This document shows positions 25,878 through 34,844 of a stretch of 64,000 nucleotides of DNA, piece by piece. The notes under the pieces are model-generated. The model ran no database searches. It saw only the letters and a program-made list of their open reading frames with translations, and was not told the origin of the DNA. The stretch is from the NCBI RefSeq assembly GCF_000967965.1, contig NZ_LACC01000011.1, positions 434,001-498,000 of the forward strand, given 5' to 3'. Made by a program: the position numbers and the translations under genes. The DNA comes from Pseudomonas fluorescens. Lineage in GTDB: Bacteria; Pseudomonadota; Gammaproteobacteria; Pseudomonadales; Pseudomonadaceae. Within the stretch, counting starts at the first letter, position 1, and the number at the start of each line of letters is the position of its first letter.

Positions 25878-26648
25878 ATGAGCACGAAAATCATCAGCCT
25901 GGTGTCCATCGGCGCCCACCCGACATCCGGTCGGCCGCGTCGCGCGGAGCAGGATGCGCGGGCGGTTGAACTGGGCCTGCAATTGGCTGGGGATAACTTG
26001 CAGGTGCTGCATGCCGGCGACATTTCCGAGCCTGCATTGCGCGCCTACCTGGGCATGGGGCTTGAGCAACTGCATGTGCTGGAACAACCGCAAGGCGCCG
26101 ACGCGCTACCGGCGCTGACCGACTATTTGCGCGATGCCGGGGCGCAGGTGGTGTTGACCGGTAGCCAGGCGGAAACCGGTGAAGGCTCGGGCATGTTGCC
26201 CTTCCTGCTGGCCGAAAGCCTGGGCTGGCCGCTGGTGGTGGGACTGGCGCAGGTCGAGTCCATCGATGGCGGTTCGGCGCTGGTGCTGCAAGCCTTGCCC
26301 CGCGGTCAACGTCGTCGGCTGAAGGTACGCCTGCCGTTTCTGGCGACGGTGGATAACGCTGCACCCAAGCCTCGGCAGAGCGCTTACGGCCCGGCCCGAC
26401 GCGGCGTGCTGCAAGCGCAGGACGTCGAGGTCATCGACGATGAACTGCTCGCGGTCGCAACCCTGCAACCGGCCAAGCCAAGGCCCAAGCGTCTGAAGGT
26501 GATCAAGGCCAAGAGCGGTGCCGACCGAATGAAAGCCGCGACGGCCAAGGCCAGTGGTGGAGGCGGGCAGGTACTCAAGGGCGTGACGGCGCAAGCCGGG
26601 GCCGAGGCCATCCTCAAATTGCTGATTGAAGAAGGTGTGGTTCGCTAA
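25878..26648 (+). CDS. Electron transfer flavoprotein beta subunit (FixA type), dimethylglycine pathway
   Basis: Partner of the preceding ETF alpha subunit. 256 residues. The N-terminal adenine-nucleotide alpha-hydrolase-like fold has AEQDARAVELGLQLAG and VLTGSQAETGEGSGMLPFLLAESLGWP, the ETF beta signature region. The C-terminal arm is basic (RLKVIKAKSGADRMKAATAK), as expected for docking on the alpha chain. AAGGAAAGGG precedes the ATG. Last gene of the operon; a REP doublet follows. Confidence 0.87.
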   Translation: MSTKIISLVSIGAHPTSGRPRRAEQDARAVELGLQLAGDNLQVLHAGDISEPALRAYLGMGLEQLHVLEQPQGADALPALTDYLRDAGAQVVLTGSQAETGEGSGMLPFLLAESLGWPLVVGLAQVESIDGGSALVLQALPRGQRRRLKVRLPFLATVDNAAPKPRQSAYGPARRGVLQAQDVEVIDDELLAVATLQPAKPRPKRLKVIKAKSGADRMKAATAKASGGGGQVLKGVTAQAGAEAILKLLIEEGVVR

Positions 26649-26654
26649 CAAACA

Positions 26655-26745
26655 CTGTGGGGGCGGCTTGTTCGCGAAAGCGTGGTATCAGGCGGCATTG
26701 ATGTTGACTGATACTCCGTCATCGCGAGCAAGCTCGCTCCCACAG
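26655..26745. repeat. REP doublet, family A
   Basis: CTGTGGGGGCGGCTTGTTCGCGAA and the inverted ATCGCGAGCAAGCTCGCTCC, after the ETF genes. Nothing else is recognised in 26746-26886 apart from the ribosome site of the next gene. Confidence 0.8.
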
Positions 26746-26886
26746 GATCTCTTCGTCCCGCACCACACCCGTCAGCCCGGTGAGCTACAGTTTTCCATGC
26801 GCTGATCAAGGGTGCGGCACGTTTTCGGGAGCTTTCAGACATTCAGCGCTGACTCATAAAACCCTGTTTTTATGACTGGCCTGAAT

Positions 26887-28092
26887 ATGAAGACTTTCGC
26901 TCTTCTGGCGCTCTGTGCATCGGCCATGTGGTTATCCACAGGCTTGATCTCTGCCGCCCAGACAAAGGCGTCCGAGGCTGATCAGGATTTTTACCGCTGG
27001 ATAGACTCCGAACAAGGCCGCAACGCGTCCCTGGCGCAACTGCGGCAACAGTGCGACAAGGTACTGGATGCCGACAGACACCTCAGCTGCTCGGTGACGG
27101 TCTTCGCCAGATTGCTCGAAGCCAAGGCCGCCAATCAAATCCCCGAGTACTACCTGGCGATCAAGGCCAGGCATGCCCGGGCGATTGCGGCCAGCGCCGA
27201 TCTGAAGCCGCTGTTCTCCACGTTTGGCAGCAAATCACTGGCTGTCCTGGCGGCGACCGGCGATTTCACGGTCAACGGTTCGACGCGGTATGAGGTGCTG
27301 CCGCTCTATCCGTATGCCGACGACTTCTACAACGCTGAACAAGTGCTGCCATTTATCGAGGTCGGCGCGGCCAATGGTGTCTCGGCGCGTTTTGTTCTGG
27401 ACACGGGCGCACCGCAAACCCGGGTCAACATCGACACTGCGAAACAGTTGGGCATCAGGTTGTTGCCCGATGCTTTTTATCGCTACAGCACGTTTTATGG
27501 CGAAAAAGGCTTGGCCGCGAGGCTGGGAGTTCTCGGGTCGCTGAAAGTCGGCACCCGCGAGTTCAGGAATGTCCTGGTCTTTGTCAGCGACCGGGACAAT
27601 CTGTTGGGGCTGGATCTGATCAGCAAGCTGGGGCGCTTGAAGATCACCAGCAGAACACTGGAGCTGAATCCGCCGCCGGCCACACGCTGTGATGCGCCGA
27701 TTGCCATTAGCCGCCTGGATCTCAATCAACGGTTGGTGGTGGCCGCACAGCTGGATCGCCGGGCAACGCAGGCCATCATCGATACCGGAAATGTCGACTA
27801 CTTGACGGCCTCGTCGCCCGGCAGGCAAGTCAGCGTTGTGCAGGCGCTGACACCGGGAGGCTCGAACGTTTACACCGGCAACAACAAACGCTTCCAACGC
27901 TTCGACGGCGTATTGGCCCTGCAAGGCAACACCATGGCGGTCACCTACAAATACTACCCGGGCTTTACCATCCCGCCGTCGCTGATAGGCGGGCAATACG
28001 TCCCGTCAATATTGCTCGGATGGCACGCGTTCAAAGACTTTGAATTGAACCTGGATCTGGATTCAGGTCGCTCATGTCTCAATAAAATCTGA
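26887..28092 (+). CDS. Exported retropepsin-like protein with two DTG motifs
   Basis: 401 residues with a signal peptide (MKTFALLALCASAMWLSTGL, cleaved near 24). An N-terminal helical region (about 30-120) precedes two aspartic-protease-like halves. One has FVLDTGAPQTR (Asp172) and LLGLDLISKLGRL; the other has AIIDTGNVDYL (Asp299) and ILLGWHAFKDFELNL. The second aspartate pocket would allow an active site within one chain, as in pepsins. Substrate unknown. The start at 26887 is preferred over 26872 because the signal peptide begins there. Not part of the P. aeruginosa betaine locus. Confidence 0.75.
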   Translation: MKTFALLALCASAMWLSTGLISAAQTKASEADQDFYRWIDSEQGRNASLAQLRQQCDKVLDADRHLSCSVTVFARLLEAKAANQIPEYYLAIKARHARAIAASADLKPLFSTFGSKSLAVLAATGDFTVNGSTRYEVLPLYPYADDFYNAEQVLPFIEVGAANGVSARFVLDTGAPQTRVNIDTAKQLGIRLLPDAFYRYSTFYGEKGLAARLGVLGSLKVGTREFRNVLVFVSDRDNLLGLDLISKLGRLKITSRTLELNPPPATRCDAPIAISRLDLNQRLVVAAQLDRRATQAIIDTGNVDYLTASSPGRQVSVVQALTPGGSNVYTGNNKRFQRFDGVLALQGNTMAVTYKYYPGFTIPPSLIGGQYVPSILLGWHAFKDFELNLDLDSGRSCLNKI

Positions 28093-28108
28093 ACAACTTC
28101 GGTGTTTA

Positions 28109-28680
28109 CCCACAATCCCTGTTGGTGGTTCTGTGGATAACATGTTCGCCCATGGCTACACCCCATATAAATCAGGCCCTGCAAGCCTCAGGTCAAAAAA
28201 CAACCAGTCCTGTCCGTGGTTTTTCCAAGCTTTTTCAACGGGATAAGTGCTGTTGTGGGTGCAGACTTGCCCCCAATCTCTGTTGGCGCTTCTGTGGATA
28301 AGATGTTTGCTATCGGCTGTAGGCCTTATAAACAGCGGCTTTCATGGTTGCGATCAAAAAGTGATCAATTGATGGTTGTGAGCCGTAGAATTCCGTGCAA
28401 ACACCGGTTTTTTGCGGGTTGTAGCGGTTTTCCACAGAGCCTTCGAAGTTAACCCCAAAGTCTGTTGGCGCTTCTGTGGATAAGGTGTTTGCCATCCTCT
28501 GAAAGCTACGCAGTCCGTGCCTTTCAGGCTTTTGATCAAAAAACGACCAGTCCGCTCGTGGAAGCATGCTTCTGGATAAGTCACGATTTTTCTTTGGGTT
28601 TTGTGGAGAAATTTTGCGGTCTGTCCACAGTTGTCCCCAATAGCTGTGGGTGGAGATGTGGATAACTTGTTCGCGGAAGG
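28109..28680. repeat. Non-coding tandem repeat array with four perfect DnaA boxes
   Basis: About three and a half degenerate copies of a 161-182 bp unit. Each begins with a CCCAAT-CTGTTGGCGCTTC-like head and contains TGTGGATAA at 28132, 28293, 28475 and 28657, all in one orientation (TTATCCACA on the minus strand). A second conserved block, GATCAAAAAACGACCAGTCC-like, lies exactly 59 bp after the box in the first three units (28191, 28352, 28534). Imperfect boxes (TTTTCCACA, TGTGGAGAA) also occur. Small ORFs across it lack ribosome sites and are not believed. Confidence 0.8.
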
Positions 28681-28784
28681 CTGGGAGGTGCGGCGGGCAT
28701 AGGCCTGAACGAGATAGGTCATATTTCGTGCAGTTCTAATGAGGAGAGGAATTACCGAGAGGATTGTGTTGATGCAGAGGGTGC

Positions 28785-28861
28785 CATCGCGAGCAGGCTC
28801 GCTCCTACAGTGGATCTGTGAACGACACAGATCGAGTGTGGGAGCGAGCCTGCTCGCGATG
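28785..28861. repeat. REP doublet, family A
   Basis: ATCGCGAGCAGGCTCGCTCC and its inverted copy, immediately after gbcA on the minus strand. The stretch 28681-28784 shows nothing recognisable. Confidence 0.85.
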
Positions 28862-28871
28862 CTTTTGATGT

Positions 28872-30167
28872 TTAGCCGCTAACCGGGACACCCTTGAGGT
28901 ACGGCGCAGGCTCGGCCCCCAGGTTGCTCAGCAGACGCTCGCTGTACCAGTCCACGAAGTTCACCACACCAAACTCATAAGTCTTGGAGTAAGGCCCAGG
29001 CTGGTACGCAGTGGAGTTGATGCCGCGCTGGTTCTCTTCGGCCAGACGACGGTCCTGGTCGTTGGTGGCGTCCCAGACCTGGCGCATGCGCTCCACGTCG
29101 TAGTCCACGCCTTCGACCGCGTCCTTGTGCACGATCCACTTGGTGGTGACCATGGTTTCCTGGGCGCTGATCGGCCACACGGTGAACACGATGATGTGGT
29201 CGCCCATGCAGTGGTTCCACGAGTGCGGCAGGTGCAGGATGCGCATCGAGCCCAGGTCCGGGTTCTGGATGCGGCCCATCAACTTGGCGCAGCCCTGCTT
29301 GCCGTCCATGGTCATCGACACGGTGCCCTTGAGCAGCGGCATGCGCACGATGCGGTTACGCAGGCCGAAGCTGGCGTGGGCGTAAGGGATCTTCTCGGCT
29401 TCCCAGGCAGCGGCGGAGGCGGCGACGTGGTCCTTGAAGGCCTGGTCGGCGCGCGGGTCGGTGACGTCGTCCCACTCCAGCAGGGTTTTCAGCAGTTCCG
29501 GGTGCGACGCGTTGCAGTGGTAGCACTCGCGGTTGTTTTCCAGCACCAGTTTCCAGTTGGCCTTTTCCATCAAGGTGGTTTGCACCGCCACCTTGGTGTT
29601 CTCCATGTCGTACGGTTCCATGTAATGGTTCAGTGTCGACAGGAAGTCATCGATGGCCGGCGGATTCTCCGCCAGGCTGATGAAGATGTAGCCGCCGGCG
29701 GTCTTCACGTTCACCGGCTTGAGGCCGTACTCTTTCATGTCGAAGTCGGCGCCCATTTCGGTGCCGGCGAACAGCAGGCGGCCGTCCAGTTCGTAGGTCC
29801 ACTGGTGGTAGTGGCAAACCAGCTTGGCGACCTTGCCCTTGTCGCTGGTGCACAGGCGCGAGCCACGGTGGCGGCAGACGTTGTGGAACGCATGCACCAC
29901 GCCTTCGGCGCCACGGATCACGATGATCGGGTTCTTGCCGATCTGCAGGGTCAGGTAGTTGCCCTTGGTAGGGATCTCGCACGTCATGCCGGCGATCAAC
30001 CACTCTTTCTGAAAGATTTCCTGCATGTCGATATCAAACAGGCGCTCGTCGGAGTAAAACGGCTGCGGCAGCGAGAACGTGCGCTCGCGCTCTTGCAGCA
30101 TCTGTGCGGTGGCCTTGCGTGCGGGTTCCAGCGGATCGCCCAGGCTCAGGGTAGTAGTGACGTCCAT
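28872..30167 (-). CDS. gbcA: Glycine betaine monooxygenase, Rieske oxygenase subunit
   Basis: Demethylates glycine betaine to dimethylglycine with release of formaldehyde, using electrons from GbcB. 431 residues. The Rieske [2Fe-2S] ligands are Cys98, His100, Cys118 and His121 (CRHRGS, CHYHQW). The catalytic domain has the mononuclear iron region NNRECYHCNASHPELL with His217 and His222. AGGATTAA lies just before the ATG. Divergent from gbcB, with a 283-bp shared control region holding a candidate GbdR site. Confidence 0.95.
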   Translation of the reverse strand: MDVTTTLSLGDPLEPARKATAQMLQERERTFSLPQPFYSDERLFDIDMQEIFQKEWLIAGMTCEIPTKGNYLTLQIGKNPIIVIRGAEGVVHAFHNVCRHRGSRLCTSDKGKVAKLVCHYHQWTYELDGRLLFAGTEMGADFDMKEYGLKPVNVKTAGGYIFISLAENPPAIDDFLSTLNHYMEPYDMENTKVAVQTTLMEKANWKLVLENNRECYHCNASHPELLKTLLEWDDVTDPRADQAFKDHVAASAAAWEAEKIPYAHASFGLRNRIVRMPLLKGTVSMTMDGKQGCAKLMGRIQNPDLGSMRILHLPHSWNHCMGDHIIVFTVWPISAQETMVTTKWIVHKDAVEGVDYDVERMRQVWDATNDQDRRLAEENQRGINSTAYQPGPYSKTYEFGVVNFVDWYSERLLSNLGAEPAPYLKGVPVSG

Positions 30168-30349
30168 CGTTTAATCCTCAAGGCCATTCTGTGTGGCCGG
30201 CGAAAGTGGCTAATCAGGGTTGCTACGCAAGGTGTAAAGAATGTGTCTTGGTATGGGGCGAGTGTGGGGCCGGCGCTGGCCAGAACCTTATCCATGGGCG
30301 ACATGGTGCAATCTGTTCCCGACGCGCAAGCCCCGGTCGTTGGGGGCTG

Positions 30350-30380
30350 GTCGCGATAAGCATGTCAATGTCGCAGATAG
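30350..30380. promoter_or_regulatory. Candidate GbdR operator between gbcA and gbcB
   Basis: GTCGCGATAAG (30350-30360) and GTCGCAGATAG (30370-30380) are direct repeats 20 bp apart in the shared gbcA/gbcB control region. On the minus strand both contain GCGAC, the core also present in the cbcX and caiX-cdhR repeats. No other feature is recognised in 30168-30450. Confidence 0.5.
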
Positions 30381-30450
30381 GTAAATGGATGGTTCGCGCT
30401 ATACGCAGAATCGCCAACATGAAGGCCGACAGTCGGCCGTGGAGATCAGC

Positions 30451-31551
30451 ATGTCCAACAGCTTCCTGAACCCGGTAACCACCCAGACCTGGGCCAATGG
30501 TCGACACATCGTCCGTTGCGTCAAAGTCATCCAGGAAACCTGGGATGTGCGCACCTTTTGCTTCATGGCCGACCAGCCGATCCTGTTCTTCTTCAAACCG
30601 GGGCAGTTTGTCACCCTGGAGCTGGAGATTGAAGGCCAGCCGATCATGCGTTCGTACACCATTTCCAGCTCGCCATCGGTGCCGTACAGCTTTTCGGTGA
30701 CCATCAAGCGCGTGCCGGGCGGCAAGGTGTCCAACTGGCTGCACGACACCCTGCACGAAGGCCAGGAGCTGGCGGTGCACGGGCCGGTCGGGCTGTTCAA
30801 TGCCATGGACTTCACCGCGCCGAAGGTGCTCTACCTCAGCGGCGGCGTTGGTATCACGCCGGTCATGTCCATGGCGCGCTGGTTCTACGACACCAACGGC
30901 AATGTCGACATGGTGTTTATCCACAGCGCCCGTTCGCCTAAAGACATCATTTACCACCGTGAGCTGGAACACATGGCGTCGCGGATCGAGAACTTCAGCC
31001 TGCACCTGATCTGCGAGAAGCACGGCATGGGTGAGCCATGGGCCGGTTATCGCGGTTACCTGAACCACAGAATGCTTGAATTGATGACGCCTGACTTCCT
31101 TGAGCGCGAAGTATTCTGCTGCGGCCCGACACCGTATATGAATGCGGTCAAGCGCTTGCTGGAAGCCGCTGGCTTCGACATGTCGCGTTATCACGAAGAA
31201 TCCTTCGGAGCGACCCCGCCAGAGGCGCGCGCTGACGCCGTGGAACACGCCGAACAAGCGGCCGAGGCACCGGAAGTCGACGCCGCGGACTTGCATCAAG
31301 TGGAATTCACCACCTCCGGCAAGAGCATCCGCGTGGCCCCGGGCGAGACCGTGCATGCAGCGGCGGCCAAGGTCGGCCTGATGATTCCGAAAGCGTGCGG
31401 CATGGGCATCTGCGGCACCTGCAAGGTGTTGAAACTGGGCGGCGAAGTGGAGATGGAGCACAACGGCGGGATCACCGAGGAAGACGAAGCCGAAGGGTTC
31501 ATCCTGTCGTGCTGCAGCGTGCCGAAAGGCGATGTGCGGATCGAGTATTGA
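30451..31551 (+). CDS. gbcB: Glycine betaine monooxygenase, ferredoxin reductase subunit
   Basis: Passes electrons from NAD(P)H through FAD and a [2Fe-2S] centre to GbcA. 366 residues. The FAD domain has RSYTISS (67-73), the NAD domain has GGVGITPVMSM (131-141) and CCGPTPYM (223-230), and the C-terminal plant-type ferredoxin domain has Cys316, Cys321, Cys324 and Cys354 or 355 (CGMGICGTC). GGAG lies seven bases before the ATG at 30451, and an upstream in-frame start lacks one. Transcribed divergently from gbcA. Confidence 0.94.
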   Translation: MSNSFLNPVTTQTWANGRHIVRCVKVIQETWDVRTFCFMADQPILFFFKPGQFVTLELEIEGQPIMRSYTISSSPSVPYSFSVTIKRVPGGKVSNWLHDTLHEGQELAVHGPVGLFNAMDFTAPKVLYLSGGVGITPVMSMARWFYDTNGNVDMVFIHSARSPKDIIYHRELEHMASRIENFSLHLICEKHGMGEPWAGYRGYLNHRMLELMTPDFLEREVFCCGPTPYMNAVKRLLEAAGFDMSRYHEESFGATPPEARADAVEHAEQAAEAPEVDAADLHQVEFTTSGKSIRVAPGETVHAAAAKVGLMIPKACGMGICGTCKVLKLGGEVEMEHNGGITEEDEAEGFILSCCSVPKGDVRIEY

Positions 31552-31591
31552 TTCGGGTGGGAATATATCTCTGAAAGCAGTGGTGTTCCCT

Positions 31592-31619
31592 TGTGGGAGC
31601 GAGCAGGCTCGCTCCCACA
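31592..31619. repeat. Collapsed REP palindrome, family A
   Basis: TGTGGGAGCGAGC and GCTCGCTCCCACA are perfect 13-bp arms separated by only two bases, between the convergent gbcB and SDR genes. It could also act as a transcript-end hairpin. Confidence 0.8.
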
Positions 31620-31624
31620 GGTTT

Positions 31625-32449
31625 TTAGTCAATAAACAGATCCGTCATCAGCTTGTCGCTGCTGTCCGGCGCGAACCGATAGTGTTCGAACTCCGTCACA
31701 CCGCTTTCTCGCAGAATCTCCTCATCAATCAACAAACGCCCGGTCAGGCTGCGCCCGCTGCTGCTCAGAATCACATGGGCGGCATCGGCCATGATCGCAG
31801 GCAGGCGCGCATGCTTGAACGACTCGCGCGACCCCAACTGAAACTCGATCGCGGCGGTGGCAATCATCGTCTGTGGCCATAGCGAGTTGACGCTGATCCC
31901 GTAGTTCTTGAATTCCTCACTCATGCCCAGGGTCAGCATGCTCATGCCGTACTTGGTGACGGTGTAGGGGCTGTATTGGGCGAACCACTTGGTGGCAAGG
32001 TTCAGCGGCGGGGACAGATTGAGGATGTGGCCGCCGGATTTTTTCAGGTAAGGCAACGCAGCCTGGCTGCACAGTAAGACGGCGCGGGTGTTGATCTGAT
32101 GCATCAGATCAAAGCGCTTGAGTTCGAGGTGCTGGACCCCAGTCAGCTTGATCGCCCCGGCATTGTTGATCAGCGCATCGATACTGCCGAAATGTTCGTT
32201 GGCCTGGGCCAGCGCCGCACGTACGGCATCCTCTTCACGCACATCCACCTGCAAGGCCAGCGCCTTGCCGCCTGCGGCTTCCACCTCCTGGGCCACGCTG
32301 AAAATCGTGCCCGGCAGCTTGGCGTGGGGTTCGGCGCTTTTGGCGGCAATCACAATGTTGGCGCCGTCACGTGCGGCCCGCAGCGCGATCTCGCGGCCGA
32401 TGCCGCGGCTGGCGCCGGTGATGAACAGGGTTTTGCCTTGCAATGACAT
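31625..32449 (-). CDS. Short-chain dehydrogenase/reductase
   Basis: 274 residues, classical SDR resembling the hydroxysteroid-dehydrogenase-like 2 group. The cofactor loop is TGASRGIG at 11-18, NNAG is at 95-98 and the active-site YTVTK gives Tyr162 and Lys166. An arginine or lysine after the second strand (AAKSAEPH) suggests NADP. GGAG precedes the ATG at 32449; the longer upstream reading is REP-derived. Substrate unknown. It lies between gbcB and ltaE and may be unrelated to betaine use. Confidence 0.83.
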   Translation of the reverse strand: MSLQGKTLFITGASRGIGREIALRAARDGANIVIAAKSAEPHAKLPGTIFSVAQEVEAAGGKALALQVDVREEDAVRAALAQANEHFGSIDALINNAGAIKLTGVQHLELKRFDLMHQINTRAVLLCSQAALPYLKKSGGHILNLSPPLNLATKWFAQYSPYTVTKYGMSMLTLGMSEEFKNYGISVNSLWPQTMIATAAIEFQLGSRESFKHARLPAIMADAAHVILSSSGRSLTGRLLIDEEILRESGVTEFEHYRFAPDSSDKLMTDLFID

Positions 32450-32548
32450 GCTGACGCTCCTGATTATTGTTATGTGAGCACAGGCTCGACAAACAATGTA
32501 GACGAAGTCTTTCAGGAGCAGTGGCGGGGGAACGGACGAACGCGAACT

Positions 32549-32682
32549 TGTGGCGAGGGGGCTTGCCCCCGTTCGGCGGCGCAGCCGTCGTAAAACCTGC
32601 TGTCGCGGTCTGACTGACAAACCACGGACTCAGACTTTGGGCCTGCTGCGCAGTCCGACGGGGGCAAGCCCACTCGCCACAG
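32549..32682. repeat. REP doublet, family B
   Basis: TGTGGCGAGGGGGCTTGCCC and its inverted partner, the latter with one change (CCCACTCGCC), between the SDR and ltaE genes. Confidence 0.85.
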
Positions 32683-32692
32683 GGGATCGTGG

Positions 32693-33730
32693 TTATGCCA
32701 TGACTTCACGGATATCCCGCGCCAATTCACGCACGCGCTCTTCCTCGGTGTCCCACGAGCACATGAAGCGTGCGCCGCCGTTGCCGATGAAGGTGTAGAA
32801 GCGCCAGCCCTTGGCGGTCAGTGCGGCGATGGCCGGTTCCGACAGTTGCAGGAACACGCCATTGGCCTGTACCGGGAACATCAGCTCCACGCCTGGAATG
32901 TCGCTGACCAGCTCGGCGAGCAATTGCGCGCAGTGGTTGGCGTGGTTGGCGTATTTGAGCCAGGCGTCGTTTTCCAGGATCCCGACCCACGGTGCCGACA
33001 GGAAGCGCATTTTCGACGCCAACTGCCCGGCCTGCTTGCAGCGGTAATCGAAGTCTTCAGCCAGTTTGTGGTTGAAGAACAGAATCGCCTCGCCCACTGC
33101 CATGCCGTTTTTCGTGCCGCCAAAGCACAGCACGTCGACGCCGGCCTTCCAGGTCAGGTCGGCCGGGGTGCAGCCGAGGAAGGCGCAGGCGTTGGAGAAG
33201 CGCGCGCCGTCCATGTGCAGGTTCAGGCCCAGTTCCTTGCAGGTGGCGCTGATGGCGCGGATTTCGTCCGGGGTGTAGACGCTGCCGACTTCGGTGGCCT
33301 GGGTCAGGGTCACGACGCGGGGTTTCGGGTAGTGGATGTCCTGGCGCTTGAGCGCGACCTCACGGATCGATTCCGGGGTCAGCTTGCCGTTTTCAGTGCG
33401 GGCGATCAGCAGTTTGGAGCCGTTGGAGAAGAATTCCGGGGCGCCGCATTCGTCGGTTTCGACGTGGGCGGTTTCCGAGCAGATCACACTGTGGTAACTC
33501 TGGCACAACGACGACAGCGCCAGCGAGTTGGCGGCGGTGCCGTTGAAGGCGAAAAACACTTCGCAGTCGGTTTCGAACAGCTTGCGGAAATCGTCGGACG
33601 CGCGGGCGGTCCACTCGTCGTCGCCGTATGCGCGCTGGTGGCCGTGGTTGGCCTGTTCCATGGCAGCCCAGGCTTCAGGGCAGATGCCGGAATAGTTGTC
33701 GCTGGCGAATTGTTGGCTCTTGTCGGTCAT
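32693..33730 (-). CDS. ltaE: Low-specificity L-threonine aldolase
   Basis: PLP enzyme cleaving L-threonine or allo-threonine to glycine and acetaldehyde, here beside the other glycine/serine genes. 345 residues, fold-type I. The PLP lysine is Lys207 in CFGGTKNGM, and HMDGARFSN (172-180) carries the pyridine-ring aspartate. The ATG at 33730 gives the family N terminus (MTDKSQQFASDNYSGICPEA). Same position as PA5413 in P. aeruginosa. Confidence 0.92.
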   Translation of the reverse strand: MTDKSQQFASDNYSGICPEAWAAMEQANHGHQRAYGDDEWTARASDDFRKLFETDCEVFFAFNGTAANSLALSSLCQSYHSVICSETAHVETDECGAPEFFSNGSKLLIARTENGKLTPESIREVALKRQDIHYPKPRVVTLTQATEVGSVYTPDEIRAISATCKELGLNLHMDGARFSNACAFLGCTPADLTWKAGVDVLCFGGTKNGMAVGEAILFFNHKLAEDFDYRCKQAGQLASKMRFLSAPWVGILENDAWLKYANHANHCAQLLAELVSDIPGVELMFPVQANGVFLQLSEPAIAALTAKGWRFYTFIGNGGARFMCSWDTEEERVRELARDIREVMA

Positions 33731-33862
33731 GGCCTGCTTCCGTGGTCGAGATGCCTATGGTGAAGCGTCCCGTGGTCAATGAGGGTGCGCACTGTACCCA
33801 AGATCGTCAGGTGGAGCGCACAGGATGTCGCTGTCGGGAAAATACACGGTCGAAGGGCAATT

Positions 33863-33922
33863 ATGCACGTGACTATGTACAAGAGCATGCACAAGACCAT
33901 GCACAAGGCCATGCACTTAAAG
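33863..33922 (+). repeat. 12-bp tandem repeat at the start of the TraX-family gene
   Basis: Five imperfect copies of ATGCACAAGACC, each opening with ATG, encode a Met-(His/Tyr)-x-x ladder before the conserved domain. Confidence 0.85.
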
Positions 33923-34627
33923 CAGCGCGACGGGGCACTGGATCTGCTCAAGTGGCTGGCGCTGCTGTGCATGGTGCTCGATCACCTGCGATATGTCGGT
34001 TATTCCGCCGATCTGTTGTATGTGCCGGGGCGCCTGGCGTTTCCATGGTTCTGTTTGGCGATGGCGGCCAATCTGGCGCGCACGCGGACTGCGACGACCG
34101 GTGGCCAGTGGCGCTATCTGGGGTGGTTGTTGCTGTTTAGCGCGGTGAGTGAAATTCCTTACCGGATGTACATTCCCAATCCCGACACCTTGAACGTGCT
34201 GCCCACCCTTGCCTTGGGCTTGCTGGTGATTCGTGGCTGGCAGCAGCCGGTGCTTGCCTCGCGGCTGCTGGCGGTGGGCGCGTTGATGCTGGCAGGGTTT
34301 TTCTCCCAGCGGTTGATGTTCGGTTTCTTTGGAGTGCTGTTGCCGCTGGCGATGTTGCTGGTACTGCAACGGCCCTGGTATTTCGCGCTGTTGGCGGGGG
34401 TGGTGTGCCTGGCGGCCAATCAGTGGCAGTTGCTGTATCACGCCGCTCGCCTGGGCAATGTCGCGGCGATTCCGGCCATCGTCACGTGCCTGATCGCGCC
34501 ATGGCTCGGGCTGTTCTTGTTGCGACATGCAAAGGGCGCAAAACCACCGCCGATGCGGCGCTGGGCGTATGCGCTCTATCCCCTGCATTTCCTTGTGTTG
34601 CTCGCAGTGCGACAGGCCATCGCCTGA
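33863..34627 (+). CDS. TraX-family integral membrane protein
   Basis: 254 residues with about seven hydrophobic segments. It begins the conserved part with QRDGALDLLKWLALLCMVLDH, the TraX (pilin N-acetylase-like, acyltransferase 3-related) start, and ends RRWAYALYPLHFLVLLAVRQ. The F-plasmid relative acetylates pilin, but this chromosomal copy lies alone between ltaE and glyA, so its substrate is unknown. The N terminus is made of a 12-bp repeat giving five in-frame ATGs (33863, 33875, 33887, 33899, 33911). AAGGG lies seven bases before the first, which is taken as the start. Confidence 0.78.
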   Translation: MHVTMYKSMHKTMHKAMHLKQRDGALDLLKWLALLCMVLDHLRYVGYSADLLYVPGRLAFPWFCLAMAANLARTRTATTGGQWRYLGWLLLFSAVSEIPYRMYIPNPDTLNVLPTLALGLLVIRGWQQPVLASRLLAVGALMLAGFFSQRLMFGFFGVLLPLAMLLVLQRPWYFALLAGVVCLAANQWQLLYHAARLGNVAAIPAIVTCLIAPWLGLFLLRHAKGAKPPPMRRWAYALYPLHFLVLLAVRQAIA

Positions 34628-34628
34628 C

Positions 34629-34721
34629 CTGTGGGAGCGAGCTCGCTCGCGATGGCGGCGGGTCAGTCGACATCAATGTTGAATGTGATGCCGCTATCGC
34701 GAGCAAGCTCGCTCCCACAGG
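34629..34721. repeat. REP doublet, family A
   Basis: CTGTGGGAGCGAGCTCGCTCGCGAT and its inverted copy, after the TraX-family gene. Confidence 0.85.
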
Positions 34722-34844
34722 GGATCTGCGCTGGATCGACGGTCGTGTTTGGCCTGCCATTTCTTCCCATGTCGTAAACGCACCTTTGCGTGGCGCCCGT
34801 AGGCATTTGACGACTCCAAGCCAGTCATACCATCGCTACCAAAG

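Noticed and set aside
28109..28680. Replication origin
   Set aside because: DnaA boxes are present but there is no dnaA, dnaN, rpmH or gidA context and no AT-rich 13-mer unwinding region was recognised.
28310..28722. Small minus-strand ORFs across the DnaA-box array
   Set aside because: No ribosome sites, composition unlike neighbouring genes, and they are explained by the tandem repeat.
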